A stretch of DNA of 64,000 bases from an uncultured Prevotella sp. (GTDB taxonomy: Bacteria; Bacteroidota; Bacteroidia; Bacteroidales; Bacteroidaceae): the NCBI GenBank assembly GCA_905235835.1, contig CAJONQ010000006.1, positions 17,003-81,002 of the forward strand. Direction: 5' to 3'. The notes beneath the pieces are model-generated. The model did not search any database and had not been told where the DNA came from. It saw nothing but the letters and a program-made list of their open reading frames with translations. Shown here piece by piece: positions 15,428 to 30,638 of this stretch. Position 1 is the first letter of the stretch; the number at the start of each line of letters is the position of its first letter. Position numbers and translations under genes: made by a program.

Positions 15428-18240
15428 TCGAATTGGAGAATTACATTGATGGAGCCTTTACCTTGTGACCAGTAGGGTTGTGCCGAAGGACCATTCAGGT
15501 CTGTCGTATTCACCTTATTACGTACGGCAGGAATCACCTTCAATAAAGCGATGCCAGTCTCTGGTAATGTGTAGAGCAGATGGTCACGACCGTCACGTGG
15601 AGTATAGACTCCCACATAACAATTGTTAGGATGGATAATTCCAATCTTACCTTCTGTTGTCTCTATTTGCATCCAATCGACATCAGCGAAATAGCCTTTA
15701 AACTCAGGATACTCGAAAGACTCCCCAGGAATAGGGTCGTTATAGTTCGTCTGCCAATACCCGTACTGGGGACCTTCCAAGCGGTTCTGCCATACACGAT
15801 ATGGACCACGTCCTACCCATTGCTTGCTCTTTACCTGTTGTTCGGGATAGTCAAAGCAAATACCCATCAGATCAACAACACCGTTGAAGTTGTAGTAGAC
15901 CTCCATCATGACTGTACCATCTGTGTGGAAGTCCCAACGCACTAATTCCAATGAGCCGTGACGATAGTTTGCTGAAAGCACACCACCATCGAAATCGAAA
16001 CCAGTAAAACAACCTTGGTCAGCATATTCTGTGTATTCGGTCTTCTTGCTAAAGGCTTCCTTGTCATCGTGGTTATAAAAGCCATCTTGGCTGCGATCGC
16101 TTCGTTTGGCAGCTACAAAACGAGGACCATGATTCAGCTTAATGCTCTTGCTGCCTATAGTTACCTGCTGCAAACTTCCGTCTTTTTTAGAAAACGAATA
16201 AGTACGACCTGCCACACTTATGGTCACATGGTCGGCAGTTTCGTTCTTAACGACGCTGTTGATGTCAGTGGGATGCTCGGTAATATACGACGAAGTTTTG
16301 AAATTCCATGTATAAATATCCTCCCCATTAGGGTCGGTTGCTGTTATTTGTAATGCGCTTCCACTGCCTTTAGGTAAATCAATGGTTTTCGAAGCAAATG
16401 GCTCTACGCTGCCTACACTAAGTATTCCTTGGCTTAAAGTCTTTACGGAAGACTGCCCGTAAGCAGGCATCTGAAGATGCTTATAGGTAAACTTGCAGTC
16501 TTTTAAATCAGTGAAGTTATAGTGGTTACTGATGACTAACTGTGAGTTGTCAATGACTATCTGTACGGGGCTCCATACCTCACGGATGGTATAGAACGAG
16601 CCTTCCTTCTCCATGTGCGGTCCGACGATACCGTCAGAACCGAAGTTACCCATACAGTCTACGATGTTATTCATATCCGTACGTACCACTCCTTGGTCCA
16701 TCAGGTCCCAAAGGAAACCACCGGCACAACGGGGATTCGACATCATCAGTTTCCAGTAGTCAGCCAGTCCGGCACCATGTCCACCTTCATACAGACCATG
16801 CAGGAACTCCGTAGGCATGAAGATCTCCTTCTGTCGCATATACTCTGCCGTCTCACCCCATGAGCGATAGTGCTTCGTCTCGAATCCGTTGCGGTTAGCC
16901 CATGGATAGAGTACCACACGCTGCTGTGGGTCAAACTTCGCAAAGTAAGGTTCTAACTCATAGTTGAAACCTCCCTCATTACCGTTGCTCCAGAAGATAA
17001 TACTGGGATGGTTGACATCACGGGTCACCATCTCCTCTACTAACTTGGAGCCGACGATGGTCTCATGAGCCCAGTGCCATCCAGGTAATTCACACTCCAC
17101 GTAAAGTCCTAATGAGTCACATGCCTCTAAGAACTCTGGGTCTGCGGGATAATGGGAGAGACGAACAGCATTCATGTTCATCGACTTGATGAGTTTGACA
17201 TCCTCGATGTTCTTTGTTTTTGACAGTGTACGACCTGTCTCTGGACGGAAAGAATGGCGGTTGGCACCTTTCACGATGACTTTCTTTCCATTGATAAAAA
17301 GACCATCTTCCTTGTCACCGGCATATTGATGACGATACTCAATGGTGCGGAAACCGAACTTCTGACGCTCAATATGTAAAGTCTTGCCCTGTGCGTCTTT
17401 CAGTGTAAAAACAGCCGTATAGAGATGAGGCTGCTCGGCATTCCATAGTAACGGGTTCTTCACCACGAAATCAACCAGTGCCTTGTCGCTGGCAACTGGA
17501 GAGTCAGTGCTTTGTGCTACCTTCGTTCCTTTTGCGTCAGTGACACTGACACTTACAGAACCGCCTGGCAAAGCACGATTCAAAAAGACATCAGCCATAA
17601 ACCGTCCATCAGCCTTGGCATTGATGGCTACACGGTTGATGTTCTGGGCTGGTTTGGAAATGACAAAGACAGGGCGCCAGATACCTCCAAAGTTCCAGTA
17701 GTCAGCACGACGCTCTGCAAGGTTGACCTGTGGCACAGTACTCTCTTTCAGCACCTCTACCTCCAAGCGGTTCTTCTTTGCTCCGAAGAAGACACGGTCT
17801 GATACATCAATGGTATGGCGGGTAAAGCCTCCTTGATAGGTACCATTACCAGCCTTACGTCCGTTAATCTGGACACGGATTTCTGTAAAGGCAGCCTCAA
17901 AGACGAGCAGGATCTGTCGTCCTTGCCACTCCTGCGGCAGGGTGAACTCGTGTTTATACAGTCCCTTCTCGTCAGCGATTCCCTCAGGGGTTGCCTTGCC
18001 GTAGAACCGCATGCCATATTGATAAGTGCCGAAACCTTGCAGTTCCCAGCATGAGGGCACTCCTATCTTGGTCCATTCACCACTATGTCGCCCGTCAGTA
18101 CATTTGAAGTCCCATTGTACCATATCATCGCATCCAGTACCACTGAGGTACTGTCGATGTGTGTTCACGTCACCTGATTGTGCCCATGTCCAGAGACAAC
18201 TCATGGTCAATAGTCCTGTCGTCCATATCTTCTTTCTCAT
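15424..18240 (-). CDS. Secreted GH2 family glycosidase
   Basis: 938 residues, signal peptide ending near TWAQ. Domain order is GH2 sugar-binding (VPSCWELQGFGTYQYG), immunoglobulin-like, and catalytic TIM barrel, followed by a C-terminal LacZ-type region containing WVGRGPYRVWQNR. The acid/base Glu is in WSNGNEGGFN near residue 420 and the likely nucleophile Glu in MPTEFLHGLYEGG near 475. GH2 includes beta-galactosidases, beta-glucuronidases and the beta-galacturonidase of RG-II degraders; the sequence does not settle which. It is the first gene of the minus-strand operon that runs to 3753, overlapping the GH106 start by 4 nt. Confidence 0.85.
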   Translation of the reverse strand: MRKKIWTTGLLTMSCLWTWAQSGDVNTHRQYLSGTGCDDMVQWDFKCTDGRHSGEWTKIGVPSCWELQGFGTYQYGMRFYGKATPEGIADEKGLYKHEFTLPQEWQGRQILLVFEAAFTEIRVQINGRKAGNGTYQGGFTRHTIDVSDRVFFGAKKNRLEVEVLKESTVPQVNLAERRADYWNFGGIWRPVFVISKPAQNINRVAINAKADGRFMADVFLNRALPGGSVSVSVTDAKGTKVAQSTDSPVASDKALVDFVVKNPLLWNAEQPHLYTAVFTLKDAQGKTLHIERQKFGFRTIEYRHQYAGDKEDGLFINGKKVIVKGANRHSFRPETGRTLSKTKNIEDVKLIKSMNMNAVRLSHYPADPEFLEACDSLGLYVECELPGWHWAHETIVGSKLVEEMVTRDVNHPSIIFWSNGNEGGFNYELEPYFAKFDPQQRVVLYPWANRNGFETKHYRSWGETAEYMRQKEIFMPTEFLHGLYEGGHGAGLADYWKLMMSNPRCAGGFLWDLMDQGVVRTDMNNIVDCMGNFGSDGIVGPHMEKEGSFYTIREVWSPVQIVIDNSQLVISNHYNFTDLKDCKFTYKHLQMPAYGQSSVKTLSQGILSVGSVEPFASKTIDLPKGSGSALQITATDPNGEDIYTWNFKTSSYITEHPTDINSVVKNETADHVTISVAGRTYSFSKKDGSLQQVTIGSKSIKLNHGPRFVAAKRSDRSQDGFYNHDDKEAFSKKTEYTEYADQGCFTGFDFDGGVLSANYRHGSLELVRWDFHTDGTVMMEVYYNFNGVVDLMGICFDYPEQQVKSKQWVGRGPYRVWQNRLEGPQYGYWQTNYNDPIPGESFEYPEFKGYFADVDWMQIETTEGKIGIIHPNNCYVGVYTPRDGRDHLLYTLPETGIALLKVIPAVRNKVNTTDLNGPSAQPYWSQGKGSINVILQFE

Positions 18241-18351
18241 ATACTATACCTTATTTATATATTATAAGGACTCTTTCATGGCGGTTTTGTACCCCCCGAC
18301 TCGTTACAAATCGGAGTCTCTGCCGTCTTATTAAAAAACAAACGAAAAAAG
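18241..18351. promoter_or_regulatory. Divergent intergenic region between GH2 operon and aldolase operon
   Basis: 111 nt separate the divergent starts at 18240 and 18352. It holds an imperfectly spaced inverted repeat, CCTTAT (18249-18254) and ATAAGG (18264-18269), around an AT-rich core. No consensus TAnnTTTG box was found for either direction, so promoters are assumed rather than seen. Confidence 0.3.
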
Positions 18352-19287
18352 ATGATGATACAGAACAAACCTCTTAGCGGAATCATTCCGCCCTTAGTAA
18401 CTCCTTTGAAAGATAATGAGACACTTGACATTGAGAGTCTCGAACGACTGATAGAGCATCTGATTGCAGGTGGTGTACACGGACTCTTCATCCTGGGTAC
18501 CACAGGTGAGGAGCAGAGTCTGAGTTATGACGTACGTAAACAGATGATCAAGGAAGCATGTCGTATTAATAAAGGTCGACTGCCACTGCTCGCATGTATC
18601 ACTGATACCAGTATTGTGGAGAGTATCAAACTCGCCAAGGTTGCTGCAGAGTGTGGTGCTGATGGTGTCGTTTCTGCTCCCCCTTACTACTTTGCCACAG
18701 GACAACCCGAACTGGCTCAGTTCTATGAGGAATTGGTACCACAACTTCCACTTCCCGTATTCCTCTATAATATGCCGTCCCATGTAAAAGTGAGCTTTGC
18801 TCCTGACACCGTACGACGTATCGCCCAGAACCCGCAGGTAATCGGTTTTAAGGACTCCAGTGCGAATGCGGTTTATTTCCAATCGGTGATGTATAAGATG
18901 CAGGAACGTCCTGACTTTGCGCTGCTTGTGGGACCAGAGGAGATTACGGGTGAGTGTGTCTTACTGGGTGCTCATGGTGGTATCAATGGTGGTGCGAATA
19001 TGTTCCCGGAACTGTATGTGGCAATGTATGATGCGGCACGTACTGGTGACTTACTTCGTGTTCGTCAGTTACAGCAATTCATCATGCAGATATCAACAAG
19101 TATCTATACGGTTGGCAAACATGGCTCCAGCTATCTGAAAGGACTGAAATGCGCCCTCTCTTTGTTGGGTATTATCAACGACGATTTCGTAGCCTCACCT
19201 TTCTATAAGTTTAAAGAGCCTGAGCGTGAGAAGATTCGTCAGGCACTCGCAGCCCTTCCTATAGAGAATGGTAAACTGAAGATATAG
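18352..19287 (+). CDS. DapA/NanA-family class I aldolase
   Basis: 311 residues, cytoplasmic. This is the dihydrodipicolinate synthase/N-acetylneuraminate lyase superfamily: GTTGEEQSL for carboxylate binding, the conserved Tyr in LYNMPSH and the Schiff-base Lys in VIGFKDSS near residue 167. Members make or cleave 2-keto acids, including 2-keto-3-deoxy sugar acids. Because it is co-transcribed with a symporter (3-nt gap) inside an RG-II-type locus, plausible substrates are Kdo, Dha or a 2-keto-3-deoxy acid from fuconate/rhamnonate. Housekeeping DapA is less likely in this context. A second ATG directly follows the first. Confidence 0.8.
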   Translation: MMIQNKPLSGIIPPLVTPLKDNETLDIESLERLIEHLIAGGVHGLFILGTTGEEQSLSYDVRKQMIKEACRINKGRLPLLACITDTSIVESIKLAKVAAECGADGVVSAPPYYFATGQPELAQFYEELVPQLPLPVFLYNMPSHVKVSFAPDTVRRIAQNPQVIGFKDSSANAVYFQSVMYKMQERPDFALLVGPEEITGECVLLGAHGGINGGANMFPELYVAMYDAARTGDLLRVRQLQQFIMQISTSIYTVGKHGSSYLKGLKCALSLLGIINDDFVASPFYKFKEPEREKIRQALAALPIENGKLKI

Positions 19288-19290
19288 CCT

Positions 19291-20751
19291 ATGCACACGA
19301 TAGATTTTATCGTCTTTCTGGTATTCACCCTCGGTGTGGTAGTCTTCGGTTGTTCTTTCTATAAGAAAGGAGGGTCGGCTGATGAGTTTACGTCAGCAGG
19401 ACATTCTATCCCAGGATGGGTGGTAGGTATGAGTATCTTCGCAACCTACGTATCGAGTATCAGTTATATAGGCTATCCTGGTAAGGCTTTTGCTGCTGAC
19501 TGGAATGCCTTTGTCTTCTCACTGTCTATTCCGATAGCCAGTTATTTCGCGGCGAAATACTTTGTGCCGTTCTACCGTAAGAGTGGATCCGTTTCTGCTT
19601 ATACATTTTTAGAGGAGAAATTCGGGGCGTGGGCACGGCTCTATGCCTCGGCATGTTATCTGTTGACACAGATAGCCCGTATGGGATCTATCCTATATTT
19701 GCTTGCCGTACCGATGTATATACTCATGGGGTGGGATATTCATACGGTTATTATCCTGACCTCTATCGGCATCATTATCTATTCGATGCTCGGTGGACTG
19801 AAAGCGGTTATCTGGGCAGACGCCATTCAGGGCATTATACTTATCGGAGGTGCCTTACTCTGTCTTGGACTGCTTCTTTGGCGTATGCCGGAGGGACCTA
19901 TGCAGGCTTTTGACCTTGCAGTTCATTCACCTGTGGGAAATAAGTTCTCGCTCGGTGAGTTCTCACTTGATCTGACGAAGAGCACCTTCTGGGTATGTCT
20001 CATCTATGGCATCTTTATCAATTTGCAGAATTACGGTATCGACCAGAACTATGTGCAACGCTATCATGCGGCAAAGACTGATCGTGATGCCCGTTTCTCG
20101 GCATTATTCGGTGGTTATCTGTTTATCCCCGTATCGGCATTGTTCTTCTTGATAGGTTCCGTATTATATAGTTATTATACGGCGAATCCCTCGTTGCTAC
20201 CGGCGGATATTGCCGCAAAGCCCGACTATGTGTTCCCGTATTTCATCGTCAGCGAATTGCCTGTTGGTCTTCGGGGATTGTTGATTGCCAGTATCTTTGC
20301 GGCGGGAATGAGTACGGTATCTACCAGTGTGACCTCTGCTGCGACGATTGTCTTGACCGACTATTTCAAACCATTTTTCCATGGTGCCACAGACCGCCAT
20401 CATCTGGTTGTTCTTCGTATATCGAGTGTTATAGTCGGGGTGTTAGGCATCATCGTCGCCATTGCCATGTTGAGTGTGGAGAGTATCATTGACGCATGGT
20501 GGACTTTATCGAGTATCTTCTCTGGTGGTATGCTGGGACTCTTCCTCTTAGGGTGTATTCCACAGAAGATCAACCGCTTGGCGGCTATCATCGGATGTGT
20601 CTTCGGTGTTGCCGTTATCGCATGGATATCATTGGCAGGTATGTGGAATCTGCCTGGTATTCATCTCCATAGTTACCTTGCCATCGTGCTCGGTACTACG
20701 ACCATCTTCCTGATTGGCTTTCTCGCTACTATCGCCATTCGCAAGCGATAG
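19291..20751 (+). CDS. Sodium:solute symporter (SSS family)
   Basis: 486 residues with about 13 hydrophobic segments. SSS-family marks include the N-terminal FIVFLVFTLGVVVFG helix, GGSADEFTSAGHSIPGW, YSMLGGLKAVIWADAIQG and NYGIDQNYVQRYHAAK. Homologues import sialic acid, sugars or sugar acids with Na+. It follows the aldolase gene by 3 nt and probably supplies its substrate across the inner membrane. Its 3' end converges on the GH2 gene, leaving a 24-nt gap. The exact substrate cannot be read from the sequence. Confidence 0.85.
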   Translation: MHTIDFIVFLVFTLGVVVFGCSFYKKGGSADEFTSAGHSIPGWVVGMSIFATYVSSISYIGYPGKAFAADWNAFVFSLSIPIASYFAAKYFVPFYRKSGSVSAYTFLEEKFGAWARLYASACYLLTQIARMGSILYLLAVPMYILMGWDIHTVIILTSIGIIIYSMLGGLKAVIWADAIQGIILIGGALLCLGLLLWRMPEGPMQAFDLAVHSPVGNKFSLGEFSLDLTKSTFWVCLIYGIFINLQNYGIDQNYVQRYHAAKTDRDARFSALFGGYLFIPVSALFFLIGSVLYSYYTANPSLLPADIAAKPDYVFPYFIVSELPVGLRGLLIASIFAAGMSTVSTSVTSAATIVLTDYFKPFFHGATDRHHLVVLRISSVIVGVLGIIVAIAMLSVESIIDAWWTLSSIFSGGMLGLFLLGCIPQKINRLAAIIGCVFGVAVIAWISLAGMWNLPGIHLHSYLAIVLGTTTIFLIGFLATIAIRKR

Positions 20752-20775
20752 TAGCGGAAAGCTATTATTTGATAC

Positions 20776-27407
<6,632 letters not shown>

Positions 27408-27436
27408 CTGTTTGTCGTTTTAGTAGAATTATTGGG

Positions 27437-27467
27437 CAAAGATACAAATAAGCGAGCACAAAACAAA
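27437..27467 (-). promoter_or_regulatory. Bacteroidetes-type promoter of the GH137-GH2/GH2 operon
   Basis: On the minus strand the -33 box TTTG (27464-27467) and the -7 box TATCTTTG (27437-27444) are separated by 19 nt. This fits the consensus TTTG-N19-21-TAnnTTTG. It lies 30 nt upstream of the ATG at 27407. Confidence 0.75.
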
Positions 27468-27595
27468 GAATTTGTTCTTTTATTTTCATTCCCTACAAGT
27501 TTAATTCAGTAAAAGCTCTCTTTGAGTATTTTCGCAAAAACATATAACCATATAACATGACCCCTTCAAACGCCCTTGTACAAAGGGATTGAAGC

Positions 27596-27689
27596 ATGTT
27601 ATATGTTGCCCGGACATATAACATACATGTAACATCATGTGTGAGAAGTATGTTATATGTATGTTACATGTTTGCCAAACATGTAACAT
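27596..27689. repeat. Cluster of three perfect hairpins built from ATGTTATATGT / ATGTTACATGT
   Basis: ATGTTATATGT (27596-27606) pairs with ACATATAACAT (27614-27624). ACATGTAACAT (27625-27635) pairs with ATGTTACATGT (27661-27671). ATGTTACATGTTT (27661-27673) also pairs with AAACATGTAACAT (27677-27689), a 13-bp stem with a 3-nt loop. The shared arm makes two folds mutually exclusive. Related TATAACAT and GTTACATG copies flank the cluster. Confidence 0.9.
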
Positions 27690-27766
27690 GCCATAAAGCC
27701 TCTGGTTATCGGGGTTTGCGCCCTGTCATGTTATAAGGTTACATGTTTTTTGAAAATTCATAAAAA

Positions 27767-27826
27767 TCAGTTACCGACTGAAGGGCACTCAGTTACCGAC
27801 TGAACCCTCTTTTCATACCGACTGAA
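27767..27826. repeat. Short direct repeats (TCAGT)TACCGACTGAA, three copies
   Basis: Two 16-nt copies, TCAGTTACCGACTGAA at 27767-27782 and 27789-27804, and a shorter copy TACCGACTGAA at 27816-27826. Each is itself partly palindromic (TCAGT/ACTGA). Spacings are uneven and short, unlike CRISPR. Confidence 0.9.
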
Positions 27827-28005
27827 GGCTTTAATCGGGTCAATCAAAGCCTCCATTTGATAAAGATATAGTTTATCCTTCGTTCCGATATCAGTTATGG
27901 GGATACTCCGATATCTCCTATGGGTCACGCAAGGTATCCTTTAGGGGATAAAGGAACTATCCCCTTCACTCGTTTTTCACTCATTTTAAGGGCAAAAACG
28001 GCATT

Positions 28006-28089
28006 CGTTGCCACCCTTGTCACCTTCGTTGTTACCGTAATCGTTTGATTATCAAACAGTCTTGCAAGGTGGCAACGGTGACAAGGGTT
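28006..28089. repeat. Iteron-like CGTTGCCACC / CTTGTCACC repeats around a palindrome
   Basis: The left side reads CGTTGCCACCCTTGTCACC followed by TTCGTTGTTACC. The right side carries the same units on the other strand in swapped order (GGTGGCAAC then GGTGACAAGGG). Between them is the palindrome GTTTGATTATCAAAC at 28043-28057. The arrangement resembles protein-binding iterons. Confidence 0.75.
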
Positions 28090-28149
28090 TGAAAATTACA
28101 TGTAGGGGAGTGGTGGGACTCTGATAACCTCACTTTCCTGTCCAAATAT

Positions 28150-28180
28150 TTTGTAAGATGAAAGAAAAGTTGTACCTTTG
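28150..28180 (+). promoter_or_regulatory. Strong forward promoter without an obvious gene directly behind it
   Basis: TTTG (28150-28153), a 19-nt spacer and TACCTTTG (28173-28180) form a full consensus promoter. The next 180 nt contain no ORF of useful length, only a possible ATG-GGG-GCG-AGT-AGC-CCC-TAA minigene and a GGGGC/GCCCC hairpin near 28280-28295. It may drive a small RNA or a long leader for the gene at 28399. Confidence 0.6.
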
Positions 28181-28365
28181 TGGTGAATCACTGAGTCCCC
28201 GTTTTTCAAACAGAACCACAAAAACTCGAACTGTTTTTCGGAACTTAATAATCTATATCTGAAAACACCGAAGGGTATGGGGGCGAGTAGCCCCTAATAT
28301 GGTTAAAAATTAAAAAAGAAAGGATTTGTTCTTTATTAACTCTTTTTTCTTAAAAAATAAAACAG

Positions 28366-28373
28366 TATCTTTG
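28366..28373 (+). promoter_or_regulatory. -7 box upstream of the WG-repeat gene
   Basis: TATCTTTG lies 25 nt before the ATG at 28399. No clean TTTG is found at the expected -33 spacing, so the call rests on the -7 element and position. Confidence 0.5.
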
Positions 28374-28398
28374 CAGCGTAAAGAAACAAAAGACTTAT

Positions 28399-30255
28399 AT
28401 GAAAAATTATTTTGTATTGTTTATTTGTATATGCGTTAGCTTACAAGCCATTGCTCAGAAACTAAAGGATTTTCAAGAGGCAATGAAGACACCAAGGGAA
28501 TTTGGTAAAGGATATATACTTACCAAACGCTATAAAGACGAAAAAGTCCGTCAATTTGCCAGCGAAAATGGGTTTAAGGTTGTGGGTGTTAATTACAAGG
28601 GATTTGTAATGTTTGTTCCTTTGGATGAATATGATACCTATAAGTTTGAAATCAACGGATATGACTATATCAACAGCTTCACGCAAGGATATGCCAGGTC
28701 CATGGATTTGGGAGCCTCTGTGAGCACAAGTGTAAAACATGACTTGGAGCACTATGTGGCCATCTCGGAATCGGAACGAGTTAATAAGAATCTACGAGGA
28801 ATAGATTTTAAGGCAAGGGGCTCGGCCTATCTATATGGGAATGACCGTTTTTTCAAGTTCGACCAAGTTTTTTGGACAAGAGAAGTAAAGAACGGAATGA
28901 TAGACGGACGGGGCGACGGATTTGTAGTTACGAAAAACGAGGCAGGTGAAAATGTATATCACTCATTTAGCGGCGGGTTTAAAAATGGTTTGCCTTATGG
29001 TGATGTAATTATTGCTCGTGGCTTCCCAAACGATGGACGTGGCTGGAACTCGTATTTCAAAGTGAGCAAGGAAAAGATAGAGGTGGGACATATTAGTGAC
29101 GGATTGGCAAAATATAGAATATTTACCGGTTCTTCACGGAATATTCCTCTTTACGGATATGTTGATGAACGGGGCAATATCACAATTAAACCAAGTTACA
29201 AAGAGGCCAAAGACTTTAACAACGGCATTGCCTATGTAACACCAGACAAGACAGAAGTGAAGATTGACAAGACAGGGCGGGTGTTTGGTCTTTCCGAGAA
29301 TGCAAAAATGTCTTTTGACGAGATGATAAAGATGAAAGAGCAATATCCCCAGTTGTTGGTGTCAATAGAAGCCCATGCTTCAAAATATGTTGAAGAGGAA
29401 CTGAGTTTCAACGAGTTGGTACGAGTAGAGAAAGTATTTCCTAACTTGTCACAGAAAATCACCCCATACAAACTGACTATATATAAAAAAGACTATCAGC
29501 AACTACAAAAGGTATATCAGGCTGTTCTCGTTTCTGCTAATGCAAATAAGGCAGACAAGCAAGGTAGTCAGTTCGTTAGCACGTTTATCAGGCAATATAG
29601 TTCTTATGACCCGGACCAGAAAGTTTCGATGGCACGTGAACTGGCAGCCTATTATACGGTTTGTGATGCAATGGAAATTAGTGTCCGTAATAGCTATTGG
29701 AACCATGATTCCTATAATCCCTCTTTCTATTATGACGGCAACGAACACAAGTCGACGCTTTCTAAAGCAAAAGAGATTTGTTCTAGTGCTGCAAACTCAA
29801 AATTCAAAGGTTTCTATACTTTTGCCTTGCCTGGAATAAAGGCAAAATTTGACGATATTTCATACAAATTAGCACGGGACAGCCACGAGTATGAATCTGC
29901 ATACTCACAATATCTGGCAGAAAAGAGAATGAAAGAAGCAGAATACGAAAATAAACGTGCTCAACTAGAAAATATCAACGAGACAAGTGTTTTCCTATAT
30001 GTAAAAAGACAAGACGAGAATTGGAGTGGTGGAAGATTTTTTGATACTGACGATAATTATGATGACACCAAAAAAGTGATATTTGTAGAAATAGACAACC
30101 CGAGCAGTACTTTCACAGGAGTTATACATAAAAGAAGACGTGGCTCCCAAATTTGTTATTATAGCAGTGGCGGAACTTACACAACATATCAAGATGCGGT
30201 TTGCGGTGAATACCTTGATCACTACAACAGAAGTTGGAATCATCACAAATATTAA
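28399..30255 (+). CDS. Secreted WG-repeat-containing protein of unknown function
   Basis: 618 residues, signal peptide MKNYFVLFICICVSLQAIA. Around residues 250-300 it has WG/KWG-type beta repeats (LYGYVDERGNITIKPSY, then DFNNGIAYVT and IDKTGRVFGLS). The rest is charged and mostly helical, with a coiled-coil-like segment near 510-535 (EKRMKEAEYENKRAQLE). The C-terminal 90 residues look like a small beta domain. Base composition is visibly more AT-rich than in the flanking hydrolase genes, and it is on the opposite strand. With the repeats and toxin-antitoxin genes around it, this points to acquisition with the island. No role in pectin degradation is suggested by the sequence. Confidence 0.75.
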   Translation: MKNYFVLFICICVSLQAIAQKLKDFQEAMKTPREFGKGYILTKRYKDEKVRQFASENGFKVVGVNYKGFVMFVPLDEYDTYKFEINGYDYINSFTQGYARSMDLGASVSTSVKHDLEHYVAISESERVNKNLRGIDFKARGSAYLYGNDRFFKFDQVFWTREVKNGMIDGRGDGFVVTKNEAGENVYHSFSGGFKNGLPYGDVIIARGFPNDGRGWNSYFKVSKEKIEVGHISDGLAKYRIFTGSSRNIPLYGYVDERGNITIKPSYKEAKDFNNGIAYVTPDKTEVKIDKTGRVFGLSENAKMSFDEMIKMKEQYPQLLVSIEAHASKYVEEELSFNELVRVEKVFPNLSQKITPYKLTIYKKDYQQLQKVYQAVLVSANANKADKQGSQFVSTFIRQYSSYDPDQKVSMARELAAYYTVCDAMEISVRNSYWNHDSYNPSFYYDGNEHKSTLSKAKEICSSAANSKFKGFYTFALPGIKAKFDDISYKLARDSHEYESAYSQYLAEKRMKEAEYENKRAQLENINETSVFLYVKRQDENWSGGRFFDTDDNYDDTKKVIFVEIDNPSSTFTGVIHKRRRGSQICYYSSGGTYTTYQDAVCGEYLDHYNRSWNHHKY

Positions 30256-30318
30256 GCGACCTATGAAAAGGAACAAAAGAGAAAGATCAGGGGGGCGGTT
30301 GATCATTTAGATTCCACA

Positions 30319-30368
30319 ATTATCCACAGTTCGCAGATAGGATAACAACTCTGTAAACTGTGGATAAT
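30319..30368. other. Inverted pair of perfect DnaA boxes in a 13-bp stem
   Basis: ATTATCCACAGTT (30319-30331) and AACTGTGGATAAT (30356-30368) are perfect inverted repeats with a 24-nt spacer. Each arm contains TTATCCACA, the strict DnaA-box consensus. No dnaA, dnaN or plasmid replication gene is adjacent. It could be a relic replication site of a mobile element, a DnaA-binding site, or simply a hairpin terminator for the upstream gene. Confidence 0.6.
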
Positions 30369-30433
30369 ATTTACTTCCTCTCATTCTTGTTGATTCTGAA
30401 TCGTGTGGAACGGATAGCCTCATCACTAGCAAC

Positions 30434-30586
30434 ATGGAGCAGAATTTAGAGCCGATACGGAGCAAGATTTACGAGATTCGGGGACAGCGGGTGATGCTGG
30501 ACCGCGACTTGACGGAGTTGTATCAAGTTGAAACCAAGAATCTCAAAAGAGCGGTCAGGGCGAATATGGAAAAGATAAAGTTATAA
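30434..30586 (+). pseudogene. Truncated ORF6N-domain gene
   Basis: A 50-codon ORF, too short for the supplied track, begins MEQNLEPIRSKIYEIRGQRV and continues MLDRDLTELYQVETKNLKRA. This is the start of the ORF6N DNA-binding domain found in phage and mobile-element proteins that are usually four or more times longer. It stops (IKL then TAA) exactly where the conserved VKRN-RFP-DFMF part should follow. It is probably a decayed remnant, and supports a mobile origin for the island. Confidence 0.8.
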
Positions 30587-30638
30587 TAAGGATATTAGGG
30601 GAGTGAAAAAATATTCTCAGCCCATTGGCATTATCGAT

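Larger units (their letters stand above)
27408..28398. other. Gene-poor repeat-rich interval at the start of an inserted island
   Basis: About 990 nt with no convincing coding sequence. From left to right it holds the promoter of the GH137-GH2 operon, a cluster of ATGTTACATGT-type hairpins, three copies of TACCGACTGAA, CCGATATC repeats near 27885-27920, GTTGCCACC/CTTGTCACC motif repeats, an apparently complete forward promoter at 28150-28180, and an untranslated leader before the WG-repeat gene. Confidence 0.7.

Noticed and set aside
18352-19287. Housekeeping dapA
   Set aside because: Superfamily motifs fit, but co-transcription with a sugar-acid type symporter within a glycan locus argues for a catabolic aldolase.
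27500-28090. Possible CRISPR array
   Set aside because: Repeats are short, of several unrelated families, unevenly spaced and lack unique spacers; no cas gene is present.
30319-30368. Chromosomal replication origin
   Set aside because: Only two DnaA boxes, no dnaA/dnaN/gidA neighbours and no AT-rich unwinding region of usual size.
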